Shown in pieces: positions 1-6,909 of a DNA stretch of 14,858 nucleotides (position 1 is the stretch's first letter; each line of letters opens with the position of its first letter). Both the position numbers and the translations under genes were made by a program. Source of the stretch: DATDEW01 sp046590205 (GTDB taxonomy: Bacteria; Bacteroidota; Ignavibacteria; Palsa-1295); NCBI GenBank assembly GCA_046590205.1, contig JBKJTT010000030.1:1-14858 (forward strand). Direction: 5' to 3'. The notes beneath the pieces were generated by a model that was not told where the DNA came from, did not search any database, and saw only the letters and a list, made by a program, of their open reading frames with translations.

Positions 1-12
1 AAGCGAATAAGT

Positions 13-303
13 ATGTCAGAGAATCAGGAATTGGCAACAGTAGAGATACCCGAACGCGGAAAGCGCAAAGAGCGTATCGGCAAAGTGGTAAGCGATAAGA
101 TGCAGGAGACGATCGTCGTCGCTAACGAGCGTCGTGTACCGCATCCGCTTTATAAAAAGTATTTTAAGAAGACCTCAAAGTATGTCGCACACAATGCGAA
201 CAATGATGCAAAAGCCGGTGATACCGTCCGCATCATGGAGACTCGTCCGCTTTCAAAGACAAAGCGCTGGAGAGTTGTTGAAGTCTTAGAACGTGCAAAG
301 TAA
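13..303 (+). CDS. rpsQ: 30S ribosomal protein S17 (uS17)
   Basis: Primary 16S rRNA-binding protein of the small subunit with an OB-fold. Seen: a 96-residue protein with the family signature near residues 22-36 (GKVVSDKMQETIVV) and the C-terminal block GDTVRIMETRPLSKTKRW around 69-86. It is about 10 residues longer than the usual S17 because of a charged N-terminal extension before the fold (MSENQELATVEIPERGKRK). The ATG has no Shine-Dalgarno sequence in the 12 bases visible upstream. A TAA at 8-10 could be the end of an upstream rpmC (L29), the normal neighbour, but too little is present to call it. It is followed after 34 bases by rplN, the standard S10/spc order. Identification is secure. 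Confidence 0.97.
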   Translation: MSENQELATVEIPERGKRKERIGKVVSDKMQETIVVANERRVPHPLYKKYFKKTSKYVAHNANNDAKAGDTVRIMETRPLSKTKRWRVVEVLERAK

Positions 304-306
304 TTG

Positions 307-332
307 TGCTCTACCCCATTAATTAGGGAGCA
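307..332 (+). promoter_or_regulatory. Hairpin enclosing the rplN ribosome-binding site
   Basis: TGCTC (307-311) is the exact reverse complement of GAGCA (328-332), and CC/GG pairs inside can extend the stem. The right arm contains the rplN Shine-Dalgarno GGGAG (326-330), 7 bases before the ATG. If it forms, the stem would hide the site. A 5-bp stem with a 16-base interior is weak, so a translational role is only inferred. Confidence 0.35.
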
Positions 333-337
333 AAGCA

Positions 338-706
338 ATGATACAAGAAGAAACGAATTTAATAGTAGCAGATAACTCCGGCGCAAAGCGCTGCCGATGT
401 ATTCGCATCTTAGGCGGACATGAACGCCGCTATGCAGGTCTTGGTGATGTGATCGTTGTCTCTGTAAAGAGCGCGATACCGAACGGACAGGTAAAGAAGG
501 GCGAAGTTTCAAAGGCAGTTATTGTCCGCACACGAAAAGAGACCGGCCGAAAGGACGGAAGCTATGTACGCTTCGATGAGAATGCAGTAGTGCTCTTGAA
601 TGCGCAAGGCGAACCGCGCGGAACGCGTATCTTCGGACCTGTTGCACGTGAGCTTCGTGAGCGTCAGTATATGAAGATCGTATCACTTGCACCTGAAGTT
701 ATTTAA
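338..706 (+). CDS. rplN: 50S ribosomal protein L14 (uL14)
   Basis: Large-subunit protein at the subunit interface, contacting 16S rRNA and the factor-binding side. Seen: 122 residues, exactly the usual length, starting MIQEETNLIVADNSGAKR, with GDVIVVSVKSAIPNG near residues 36-50 and the C-terminal REL...MKIVSLAPEVI. This is one of the few genes here with a good Shine-Dalgarno (GGGAG at 326-330, 7 bases before ATG), which lies in a possible hairpin. It is followed after 11 bases by rplX. Its place between rpsQ and rplX is the universal bacterial order. Identification is secure. Confidence 0.98.
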   Translation: MIQEETNLIVADNSGAKRCRCIRILGGHERRYAGLGDVIVVSVKSAIPNGQVKKGEVSKAVIVRTRKETGRKDGSYVRFDENAVVLLNAQGEPRGTRIFGPVARELRERQYMKIVSLAPEVI

Positions 707-717
707 GGGAGACAACG

Positions 718-1047
718 ATGAAGTTTAAGATTAAAAAAGACGACCTCGTTGAGGTTATTGCAGGTAAATCACGCGGGAAGCGTGGTAAGGTGTTGAAAGT
801 TGATTCTGAAAAAGGACGCGTTGTTGTTGAGGGTGCGAACATCCTCAAAAAACATGAGCGCCCAACACAGGCAAATCAGCAGGGTGGTATCACTGAACGT
901 GAACATCCTATTCACATCTCGAACGTGATGCTCGTTGATCCGAAAAGCAGCGAACGTACACGCGTCGGACGCAATGTGAACGTAAGCAAAGACGGAGCAA
1001 GAACGATTGAGCGTTTTGCAAAGAAGTCAGGTCAGGCAATAGCATAA
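718..1047 (+). CDS. rplX: 50S ribosomal protein L24 (uL24)
   Basis: Assembly-initiating 23S rRNA-binding protein. Seen: 109 residues with an N-terminal KOW motif around residues 7-34 (DDLVEVIAGKSRGKRGKVLKV) and the conserved HPIHISNVMLVDP segment near 62-75. Length is normal. The start has a strong Shine-Dalgarno: AAGGGAG at 705-711 overlaps the rplN stop and lies 6 bases before ATG, indicating translational coupling to rplN. It is followed by a 49-base gap with a hairpin before rplE. Identification is secure. Confidence 0.97.
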   Translation: MKFKIKKDDLVEVIAGKSRGKRGKVLKVDSEKGRVVVEGANILKKHERPTQANQQGGITEREHPIHISNVMLVDPKSSERTRVGRNVNVSKDGARTIERFAKKSGQAIA

Positions 1048-1056
1048 GTGTAAGAT

Positions 1057-1077
1057 GTGACGGTCGGAAATCGTCAC
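1057..1077 (+). promoter_or_regulatory. Hairpin in the rplX-rplE junction
   Basis: GTGACG (1057-1062) and CGTCAC (1072-1077) form a perfect 6-bp stem around a 9-base loop (GTCGGAAAT), ending 19 bases before the rplE ATG. The same junction, rplX-rplE, holds the S8 repressor target in E. coli (established knowledge). Whether this hairpin does that job here is inference. No U-tract follows, so it is not a normal terminator. Confidence 0.45.
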
Positions 1078-1096
1078 GGATAAGTTAAAGAACGTT

Positions 1097-1738
1097 ATGG
1101 CAAAGGCAAAAGAAGCAAAAGAGAAGAAGCAAAAAGGCGGCGGCGAAGCACCCGAGGCGTTTGAACGTCTCGAAGTTGTAGCTCCGCGTTTGCAAGAAAA
1201 GTATAAGAGCGAGGTCATCCCTGCGATGATGAAGCGCTTTAACTATACCAACGTGAACCAAGTACCAAGCTTGACAAAGATTACTGTCAATGTTGGTATG
1301 GGTGATGCTGCCGGTGATGCTAAACTTCTTGAGGCGGCTATTCGCGATATGGAAGCTATCATCGGACAGAAAGTCGCTATCACAAAAGCAAAGAAGTCAA
1401 TCTCGAACTTCAAACTCCGTGAGAATCAGCCAATTGGCGGTCGCGTAACACTTCGTCGCGCAAACATGTATGAGTTTTTTGATCGTCTTGTTGCACTTTC
1501 AATGCCCCGTATCCGCGATTTCCGTGGTGTGCCTGATAAGTCGTTTGACGGAAGAGGCAATTATACTCTCGGTATCAAAGAGCAGATCATCTTCCCGGAG
1601 ATTGACGTTGATAAAGTCACGCGCATCACCGGTATGGATGTCACATTCGTAACGAGCGCAACATCGGATGAAGAAGCATACGAGCTTCTCAAAGCATTCG
1701 GAATGCCGTTCCGTAAGCGTGAAGGCGAAACAAAGTAA
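1097..1738 (+). CDS. rplE: 50S ribosomal protein L5 (uL5) with N-terminal extension
   Basis: Binds 5S rRNA and contributes to the central protuberance and to P-site tRNA contact. Seen: the conserved core begins near residue 30 (PRLQEKYKSEVIPAMM) and includes LTKITVNVGMGDA (59-71), the AKKSISNFKLRENQPIGG block (about 98-115), and FGMPFRKREG at the end. The protein is 213 residues against the usual 178-185. The excess is an N-terminal Lys/Glu/Ala-rich stretch (MAKAKEAKEKKQKGGG). No ATG or GTG lies between residue 1 and Met44; the only alternative that would remove the extension is a TTG at codon 32 (1190). There is no good Shine-Dalgarno before 1097, only purine-rich AAAGAA. Identity is secure; the exact start is less so. 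Confidence 0.95.
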   Translation: MAKAKEAKEKKQKGGGEAPEAFERLEVVAPRLQEKYKSEVIPAMMKRFNYTNVNQVPSLTKITVNVGMGDAAGDAKLLEAAIRDMEAIIGQKVAITKAKKSISNFKLRENQPIGGRVTLRRANMYEFFDRLVALSMPRIRDFRGVPDKSFDGRGNYTLGIKEQIIFPEIDVDKVTRITGMDVTFVTSATSDEEAYELLKAFGMPFRKREGETK

Positions 1739-1767
1739 TTTTTTTAGCATTAATTAACGAATAACTC

Positions 1768-1953
1768 GTGGCAAGATTAGCCCTCAAAGTTAAGCAAAAG
1801 CGTGAGCCGAAATTCACGACGCGCAAATACAATCGCTGTTCCCGTTGCGGAAGAGCACGTGCATTTTACCGTAAGTTCGGTTTATGCCGTCTTTGTTTCC
1901 GTGAACTTGCGCTTGACGGTAAGATACCAGGTGTACGTAAGTCCAGCTGGTAA
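1768..1953 (+). CDS. rpsN: 30S ribosomal protein S14, zinc-binding type (uS14)
   Basis: Small-subunit head protein assembling late next to S3 and S10. Seen: 61 residues, the short zinc-containing form, with a CxxC...CxxC knuckle at Cys24, Cys27, Cys40 and Cys43, and the family ending GKIPGVRKSSW. The start is GTG, with no Shine-Dalgarno in the preceding TAACGAATAACTC. A 104-base gap with two hairpins separates it from rpsH. Zinc-type S14 inside the spc operon is normal in many phyla. Identification is secure. Confidence 0.97.
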   Translation: MARLALKVKQKREPKFTTRKYNRCSRCGRARAFYRKFGLCRLCFRELALDGKIPGVRKSSW

Positions 1954-1957
1954 GACA

Positions 1958-2016
1958 AGAAGCGTTTGCTTCTCGTGTTGAGAATTGTGAAGGGAAATTC
2001 CTTCAAACGTTCTCGA
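1958..2016 (+). promoter_or_regulatory. Tandem hairpins upstream of rpsH (possible S8 leader)
   Basis: The 104-base rpsN-rpsH gap is the largest in the operon. Hairpin 1: AGAAGC (1958-1963), loop GTTT, GCTTCT (1968-1973). Hairpin 2: an inner perfect 6-bp stem TGAAGG (1988-1993)/CCTTCA (2000-2005) with loop GAAATT, an asymmetric internal loop, then an outer stem GAGAA (1980-1984)/TTCTC (2010-2014) that two further pairs can extend. Neither is followed by a T-run, so termination is unlikely. S8 is a known autoregulator of spc mRNA, which makes a leader element plausible, but binding is not shown. Confidence 0.45.
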
Positions 2017-2057
2017 AACAATAATTTGCATCACAAAGAGTAACGATAAAACTACGT

Positions 2058-2444
2058 ATGGATACGATAGGAGATTTTCTTACAAGACTTCGCAATGCAC
2101 TTCGTGCGCGACATAAATATGTCGTTGTTCCTGCATCGAACGTTAAGTTCGCTATCAGCGAGATCTTGAAAGATCAAGGGTATGTCGAGAGTGTTGAGCG
2201 CACTGCTGATAATGGTCAGGGTGAGCTTCGTATTACGCTGAAATACACGAATGGTAATCCGGCAATCATCGGGTTGAAGCGTATATCAACACCGGGACTT
2301 CGCCGATATACAAAAGCAGTAGATACGCCACGTGTGCTTTCGGGATTGGGTATTGCGATACTCTCTACTCCGAGAGGTCTGATGACCGATAAGCAAGCGC
2401 GTCAGGATAATGTTGGCGGTGAAATACTTTGTTACATTTGGTAA
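2058..2444 (+). CDS. rpsH: 30S ribosomal protein S8 (uS8)
   Basis: Primary binder of 16S rRNA helix 21 in the central domain, and in E. coli the translational repressor of the spc operon. Seen: 128 residues, near the usual 130, with the N-terminal IGDFLTRLRNALRARH and the C-terminal RNA-binding half KRISTPGLRRYTKA...LSGLGIAILSTPRGLMTDKQAR, ending GGEILCYIW. The start ATG lacks a Shine-Dalgarno but is preceded by AGAGTAACGA (2037-2046), related to a motif seen before other genes here. The gene is preceded by tandem hairpins and followed after 19 bases by rplF. Identification is secure. Confidence 0.97.
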   Translation: MDTIGDFLTRLRNALRARHKYVVVPASNVKFAISEILKDQGYVESVERTADNGQGELRITLKYTNGNPAIIGLKRISTPGLRRYTKAVDTPRVLSGLGIAILSTPRGLMTDKQARQDNVGGEILCYIW

Positions 2445-2463
2445 AAAGTTTTAGGAGAGAGCA

Positions 2464-3003
2464 ATGTCACGTATCGGTAAAAAATTGATCACGCTCCCAA
2501 AGGGCGTAACCCTCGAAGAAAAGTCAGGTGAAGTTACCGTCAAAGGACCGAAAGGTATCTTGACCCAGACTATGCCTGAAGGTATTTCTGTGAAGGTTGA
2601 AAACAATGAGATTGTTTTCTCACGTGCAAGCGAGATGAAGAGCCAGCGTGCGCTTCATGGTTTGATGCGTGCGCTTGCAAACAATATGGTGCTTGGTGTC
2701 TCTGAAGGTTTTTCAAAGAAGTTGGAAATGGTTGGCGTTGGATACAAAGCTGAAAAGAAGGGAAAGTTCGTTCAGTTCAATCTCGGCTTCTCGCATCCTA
2801 TCCTTTTTGCAGCACCTGATGAGATCACTATCGAGATACCAACTCCAACAACATTAACAATCACGGGCATTGATAAGCAGCTTGTCGGTGCAGTTGCAGC
2901 GAAGATTCGTTCAATCCGTCCGCCGGAGCCATATAAAGGCAAGGGCGTGAAGTACAGTGATGAACGTATCATCCGTAAAGCAGGTAAGACAGCTGGTAAG
3001 TAA
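2464..3003 (+). CDS. rplF: 50S ribosomal protein L6 (uL6)
   Basis: Two-domain 23S rRNA-binding protein near the factor-binding site. Seen: 179 residues, normal length, start MSRIGKKLITLPKGVT, a VKGPKG motif near residues 27-32, and the C-terminal signature RPPEPYKGKGVKYSDERIIRK around 152-172. It has one of the few clear Shine-Dalgarno sequences in the operon (AGGAG around 2453-2457, a few bases before ATG). It sits between rpsH and rplR as in nearly all bacteria. Identification is secure. Confidence 0.98.
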   Translation: MSRIGKKLITLPKGVTLEEKSGEVTVKGPKGILTQTMPEGISVKVENNEIVFSRASEMKSQRALHGLMRALANNMVLGVSEGFSKKLEMVGVGYKAEKKGKFVQFNLGFSHPILFAAPDEITIEIPTPTTLTITGIDKQLVGAVAAKIRSIRPPEPYKGKGVKYSDERIIRKAGKTAGK

Positions 3004-3021
3004 AAAGTATAAGTACGAGTT

Positions 3022-3384
3022 ATGGCAACGAAACGACAATTACAGGAAAAAGCCGCACGCCGTCAGCGCCGCCGTTATGGCATTGCGAAGACAGTTCGTG
3101 GTACGACAGAGCGCCCGCGTCTTGTTGTATTCCGCAGCAACATGGCGATCTATGCACAGCTTATTGATGACTCGAAGGGATTTACTATCGCTTCATCAAG
3201 CTCAATAGCTCTCAAAGAAAAAGCTGCGAAGACCGAGCTTTCAAAAAAGATTGGCATCGCGATCGCAAATGAAGCGAAAGCGAAGGGGATTACATCTGTT
3301 GTATTCGATAGAAACGGATACTTATATCATGGACGCGTCAAAGCTCTCGCAGACGGTGCTCGCGAAGGCGGATTGCAATTTTAA
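3022..3384 (+). CDS. rplR: 50S ribosomal protein L18 (uL18)
   Basis: 5S rRNA-binding protein of the central protuberance, partner of L5 and L25. Seen: 120 residues with a basic N-terminus (RRQRRRYGIAKTVRGT), the RPRLVVFRSNMAIYAQLIDD segment around residues 31-50, and the C-terminal VVFDRNGYLYHGRVKALADGAREGGLQF. Length and order are typical. The start lacks a Shine-Dalgarno; AAGTACGAG (3011-3019) precedes the ATG by two bases and resembles the AGAGTACGA motif before rpmJ and rplQ. Identification is secure. Confidence 0.98.
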   Translation: MATKRQLQEKAARRQRRRYGIAKTVRGTTERPRLVVFRSNMAIYAQLIDDSKGFTIASSSSIALKEKAAKTELSKKIGIAIANEAKAKGITSVVFDRNGYLYHGRVKALADGAREGGLQF

Positions 3385-3408
3385 TGTATAACAAATCGTA
3401 AAGAACAC

Positions 3409-3912
3409 GTGGCAAAAGTTCGTTCAATAGAGCTTAATCTGAAAGACAAATTGGTCGCGGTTAACCGTGTTGCCAAAGTTGTTAAAGGTGGTCGTCGCTT
3501 CAGCTTCAATGCTATTGTTGCTGTCGGTGATGGCAATGGTCATGTCGGCATCGGTCTTGGCAAATCGAATGAAGTTGCTGATGCTGTAACAAAAGCGACT
3601 GATGATGCAAAGCGTAATATACGTGCAGTACCTGTACAGAAGGGGACTATCCCTCATTTGGTACATGGTAAGTACGGTGCAGGCAAAGTAATGTTGAAGC
3701 CCGCATCACCTGGTACCGGACTTATTGCCGGCGGTGGTGTTCGCGCTGTGCTGGAACTCGCAGGTGTACAGGATATTCTTACGAAGTCACAGGGTTCATC
3801 GAATCCGCACAACCTCGTAAAAGCAACAATGGATGCCCTTGAGCAGTTATCAGATGCTTCTGCTATAGCAGAGCGTCGCGGAGTATCGCTCAATAAAGTC
3901 TATAACGGATAA
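3409..3912 (+). CDS. rpsE: 30S ribosomal protein S5 (uS5)
   Basis: Decoding-fidelity protein of the 30S subunit, close to S4 and the mRNA entry site. Seen: 167 residues with the N-terminal dsRNA-binding-like domain (LVAVNRVAKVVKGGRRFSFNAIVAVGDG, about residues 15-42), the GHVGIGLGKSNEV motif, and the C-terminal PGTGLIAGGGVRAVLELAGVQDILTKSQGSSNPHN block. The start is GTG, preceded by AAAGAACAC and no Shine-Dalgarno. The length is in the normal range. It is followed by rpmD after 22 bases. Identification is secure. Confidence 0.98.
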   Translation: MAKVRSIELNLKDKLVAVNRVAKVVKGGRRFSFNAIVAVGDGNGHVGIGLGKSNEVADAVTKATDDAKRNIRAVPVQKGTIPHLVHGKYGAGKVMLKPASPGTGLIAGGGVRAVLELAGVQDILTKSQGSSNPHNLVKATMDALEQLSDASAIAERRGVSLNKVYNG

Positions 3913-3934
3913 GACCCGATAAGAAAGAAAAGTT

Positions 3935-4114
3935 ATGAAGCTTGAAATTAAACAGACAAAGAGCATCGCTGATACACTTGAACGTCATAAGCGTACAATT
4001 AAAGCACTTGGCTTGGGTCGTCCGAACTACGTGGTTGTTCATAATGATACTCCGGCGATTCGCGGTATGATCCGCACGGTTCAGCACCTCATTGAGGTCA
4101 AAGAAGAAAAATAA
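3935..4114 (+). CDS. rpmD: 50S ribosomal protein L30 (uL30)
   Basis: Small 23S rRNA-binding protein of the 50S subunit. I translated this frame directly: 59 residues, starting MKLEIKQTKSIADTLERHKR, with the family signature KALGLGRPNYVVVHNDTPAIRGMI around residues 23-46 and a charged end (VKEEK). The length matches bacterial L30. The ATG follows the purine-rich GATAAGAAAGAAAAG, not a true Shine-Dalgarno. Its position between rpsE and rplO is standard. Identification is secure. Confidence 0.95.
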   Translation: MKLEIKQTKSIADTLERHKRTIKALGLGRPNYVVVHNDTPAIRGMIRTVQHLIEVKEEK

Positions 4115-4174
4115 TTTTTTAATCGAGTGAGAGGAGAGCTGCCCGCTTTTCTTTTGCGTTAGATACACATTCCA

Positions 4175-4633
4175 ATGGCAACTCAATTACGTCCTGCACT
4201 CGGTGCAGTAAAATCAGTTAAGCGTATCGGTCGAGGACAAGGCTCGGGACACGGTAGATTTTCAACACGTGGTATGAATGGCGCGGCATCGCGCTCGGGT
4301 TATAAGCGTAAGGTCGGCTTTGAAGGCGGACAGATCACGCTTGCTCGTCGTCTCCCTAAATTTGGATTCAATTCTCCTTTCCGTACTGAGTACGAAGAGG
4401 TGAATGTATCACGTTTACAGGAAGCAATTGATAGCGGCTTGATCGTTAAGAACGAGGTCGTAACTCCTGAACTCCTTCTTTCTGCAGGTGTCGTATCACG
4501 CAGCTATAATCCTGTAAAGATTCTTGGTAATGGTGAGATCTCTGTTGCTTTGACGATCAAGGTTCAGAAAGTCTCCAAAGGAGCATTAGAAAAGATAGAA
4601 AAAGCTGGCGGTAAGGTTGAAGCATACGCATAA
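4175..4633 (+). CDS. rplO: 50S ribosomal protein L15 (uL15)
   Basis: Late-assembly 23S rRNA-binding protein. Seen: 152 residues, with the Gly/Arg-rich extended N-terminus (GRGQGSGHGRFSTRGMNG, about residues 20-37), the FEGGQITLARRLPKFGF motif near 49-65, and a globular C-terminal half ending KIEKAGGKVEAYA. Length is normal. No Shine-Dalgarno lies at working distance from ATG; a perfect AGGAG occurs at 4132-4136, 38 bases too far upstream and with no start codon of its own other than a short CTG frame that stops at TAG 4160. It is followed by a T-rich 58-base gap before secY. Identification is secure. Confidence 0.97.
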   Translation: MATQLRPALGAVKSVKRIGRGQGSGHGRFSTRGMNGAASRSGYKRKVGFEGGQITLARRLPKFGFNSPFRTEYEEVNVSRLQEAIDSGLIVKNEVVTPELLLSAGVVSRSYNPVKILGNGEISVALTIKVQKVSKGALEKIEKAGGKVEAYA

Positions 4634-4691
4634 CCTTTTGCTATTTCTTTCGTAACATTTTTTCATTTAGATTTTTCTCTAACGAGTAATA

Positions 4692-6062
4692 ATGAGCAGA
4701 TTAGTTGATAATTTTCGTAATATCTTCAAGATTGAAGAATTACGTCAGCGCATCATCTATACCGTTGCACTACTCGTAGTTGTCCGCTTTGGAGCGCACA
4801 TAACGCTTCCTGGTATTGATGTCAACGCACTGCAATCACAGCAGGGCGGAGATACAGGCCTTTTCGGACTCTACGATCTGTTCGTCGGTGGCGCTTTCGA
4901 GAACGCAGCAATTTTCGCACTTGGTATCATGCCGTACATCTCGGCTTCTATCATCATTCAGTTGATGGGAAGTGTTGTGCCGTATTTCCAAAAACTTCAG
5001 AAAGAAGGCGAAGAAGGAAGAAAGCGTATCACACAGCTCACACGTGTTGGTACATTCTTTATCGGTGCAGCACAGTCAATAGGTATGGCGGTTCATTTAC
5101 GTACTCTTACCGGTACTGTTAATGGTATGTCCGCCCCGGTCGTACCTGAAGCCATCAGCCCATTCCTTTTCTTCCTTTCAACTGTATTCTGCTTAACAGC
5201 CGGCACGATGTTTATGATGTGGCTTGGTGAACAGATTACCGAACGCGGTATCGGCAACGGTATCTCGCTTATTATCTTCATCGGCATCATTGCTCGTTTC
5301 CCGCTTGCTGTTGTTGATGAGTTCGGCGGAATCGGACAAGGCGGAAAAAACATCATTGTTGAAGTAGTTATCCTTGCTTTCCTCATTGGTATTATTGCAT
5401 TTGTCGTTCTCATCACGCAAGGTATTCGCAAGATACCTGTGCAGTATGCAAAGCGAGTAATCGGGCGAAAGGTCTATGGTGGTGTTACCCAACACATCCC
5501 AATTCGTATTAACACGGCTGGTGTTATGCCAATCATCTTTGCACAGGCAATACTATTTTTACCGACAACACTCGTACAGCTTTTTCCGGATTCGGGTGTA
5601 GCTCAATCAATAGCAGTGTTTTTTGATTATCGCTCGGTAAGTCACGCTATCATCTTTGGTTTGATGATCGTGATCTTTACCTACTTCTATACTGCTATAG
5701 CGTTTAATCCGCGCGACGTTGCAGATTCAATGAAGAAGAATGGCGGCTTTATTCCTGGTGTTCGTCCGGGTCGTAACACGGCAGACTACATTGATAATAT
5801 CTTGACACATCTAACACTTCCGGGTGCTGTGTTCCTTGCTATTATCGCTATACTCCCGACATTCGTAACAGGACTTGGTGTAACATCATCATTTGCACAG
5901 TTCTTCGGCGGTACAAGCTTGCTCATCATGGTTGGTGTAGCGCTTGATACACTCCAGCAGATCGAGTCTCATCTATTGATGCACAACTACGATGGTTTGA
6001 TGAAGACAGGTAAGATCAAAGGAAGATCTTCGGGCGGGGGTAATTACAGCTCCGGCTTTTAA
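4692..6062 (+). CDS. secY: Preprotein translocase subunit SecY
   Basis: Central channel subunit of the SecYEG translocon in the inner membrane; it moves unfolded pre-proteins driven by SecA or the ribosome. Seen: 456 residues, about ten hydrophobic segments, first near 20-38, with the plug-region context GLFGLYDLFVGGAFENAAIFALGIMPYI (residues 57-83). The cytoplasmic loops that contact SecA/ribosome are visible: RKIPVQYAKR (246-255) and FIPGVRPGRNT (353-363), where Arg358 matches the essential E. coli Arg357. It ends in a Gly/Ser tail. The start follows CGAGTAATA with no Shine-Dalgarno. The stop TAA shares its last A with the map start codon. Identification is secure. Confidence 0.98.
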   Translation: MSRLVDNFRNIFKIEELRQRIIYTVALLVVVRFGAHITLPGIDVNALQSQQGGDTGLFGLYDLFVGGAFENAAIFALGIMPYISASIIIQLMGSVVPYFQKLQKEGEEGRKRITQLTRVGTFFIGAAQSIGMAVHLRTLTGTVNGMSAPVVPEAISPFLFFLSTVFCLTAGTMFMMWLGEQITERGIGNGISLIIFIGIIARFPLAVVDEFGGIGQGGKNIIVEVVILAFLIGIIAFVVLITQGIRKIPVQYAKRVIGRKVYGGVTQHIPIRINTAGVMPIIFAQAILFLPTTLVQLFPDSGVAQSIAVFFDYRSVSHAIIFGLMIVIFTYFYTAIAFNPRDVADSMKKNGGFIPGVRPGRNTADYIDNILTHLTLPGAVFLAIIAILPTFVTGLGVTSSFAQFFGGTSLLIMVGVALDTLQQIESHLLMHNYDGLMKTGKIKGRSSGGGNYSSGF

Positions 6063-6850
6063 TGTGGGATACCGCAGTTAATATTAAGACTGAAGCGCAG
6101 CTTTCTCTGATGAGGGAAAGCTGTCTTCTTGTAGCAGAAGCTTTTGCGTATGTTGAGTCGCTCATTGCTCCCGGTGCTATTCCTCTGGAAATAGATACGA
6201 AGGTTGATGAATTTATAACTTCTCGCGGTGGACGGCCGGCTTTCAAAGGATATAGAGTTGGACGACAGACATTTAATTATGCAAGCTGTATCTCTCGTAA
6301 TGATGCAGTGGTCCACGGGATACCGAATGAGAAACCCCTTGAAGAAGGCGAAACAGTTTCCGTTGATATTGGTGTAGAGAAGAACGGTTGGTTTGGAGAT
6401 AGTGCATGGACGTATCCGGTGGGTACAATCGATGCAGAACGAGCAAAGTTGCTTGAGGTAACCAAAGAATCGCTCTATATGGGCATTGCCCATGCTAAAG
6501 CTGGCGCAAAGCTTTATGAAGTTTCAAAAGCAATATCGGACTATTGCACTGCTCATGGTTATGGTATCGTGAAAGACTTAGTTGGGCATGGTATCGGCAA
6601 ACATTTGCACGAAGAGCCACAGGTCCCTAATTATGTACCTCGTCGCTTTGATAAAGAGTACCGCAATATTCGCCTCGAAGAAGGCATGACTATTGCCATA
6701 GAGCCGATGATTAATATGGGCACATGGAAAGTGCGTACATTGCCCGATGGCTGGACTATTGTGACGGCTGACGGCAAACCAAGCGCTCATTTTGAGCATA
6801 CAATTGTCATTCGCCCTGGTGGCGGAGAGATATTGACAAAAATAGGCTAA
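6062..6850 (+). CDS. map: Methionine aminopeptidase, type I
   Basis: Removes the initiator methionine from nascent proteins in the cytoplasm; pita-bread-fold dimetal hydrolase. Seen: 262 residues with all expected metal/catalytic residues in order: His85 (NDAVVHGIP), Asp102 (VDIGV), Asp113 (FGDSA), His176 (VGHGIG), Glu214 (AIEPM) and Glu245 (FEHT). The short N-terminus with no SH3-like zinc extension marks type Ia. The ATG overlaps the secY stop by one base (TAATG), so translation is probably coupled to secY. secY-map without adk is the arrangement seen in Bacteroidota/Chlorobiota relatives. It is followed by an 80-base gap with two inverted repeats. Identification is secure. Confidence 0.97.
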   Translation: MWDTAVNIKTEAQLSLMRESCLLVAEAFAYVESLIAPGAIPLEIDTKVDEFITSRGGRPAFKGYRVGRQTFNYASCISRNDAVVHGIPNEKPLEEGETVSVDIGVEKNGWFGDSAWTYPVGTIDAERAKLLEVTKESLYMGIAHAKAGAKLYEVSKAISDYCTAHGYGIVKDLVGHGIGKHLHEEPQVPNYVPRRFDKEYRNIRLEEGMTIAIEPMINMGTWKVRTLPDGWTIVTADGKPSAHFEHTIVIRPGGGEILTKIG

Positions 6851-6855
6851 TTTTG

Positions 6856-6909
6856 GAACGATGTACGTATAAAAGTCGTTCTTTCGGGGCTTTACGGGGA
6901 GTGTCTCCG
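6856..6909 (+). promoter_or_regulatory. Two inverted repeats in the map-infA gap
   Basis: GAACGA (6856-6861) pairs with TCGTTC (6876-6881) over a 14-base loop. A tighter stem CGGGGA (6895-6900), loop GTG, TCTCCG (6904-6909) follows and includes one G-T pair. The second lies 21 bases before the infA ATG. No T-run follows closely enough to make a convincing terminator. A role as a leader or processing site is possible but not shown. Confidence 0.3.

Noticed and set aside
1..10. Tail of an upstream rpmC (L29) ending AGC GAA TAA
   Set aside because: Only three codons are present. The order predicts rpmC here, but the sequence cannot confirm it.
150..512. 120-codon open frame on the - strand
   Set aside because: It is antisense to rpsQ and rplN, crosses both, and its translation has no family features; a shadow frame.
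1954..2043. Open frame continuing in the rpsN frame after its stop (about 29 codons to TAA 2041), which might be an extension or a leader peptide
   Set aside because: An open run of this length is expected fairly often by chance, and S14 ends normally at KSSW. The bases are better explained by the hairpins.
4634..4691. Terminator in the T-rich rplO-secY gap
   Set aside because: The run of T is not preceded by a stem I can pair, and secY normally belongs to the same operon.
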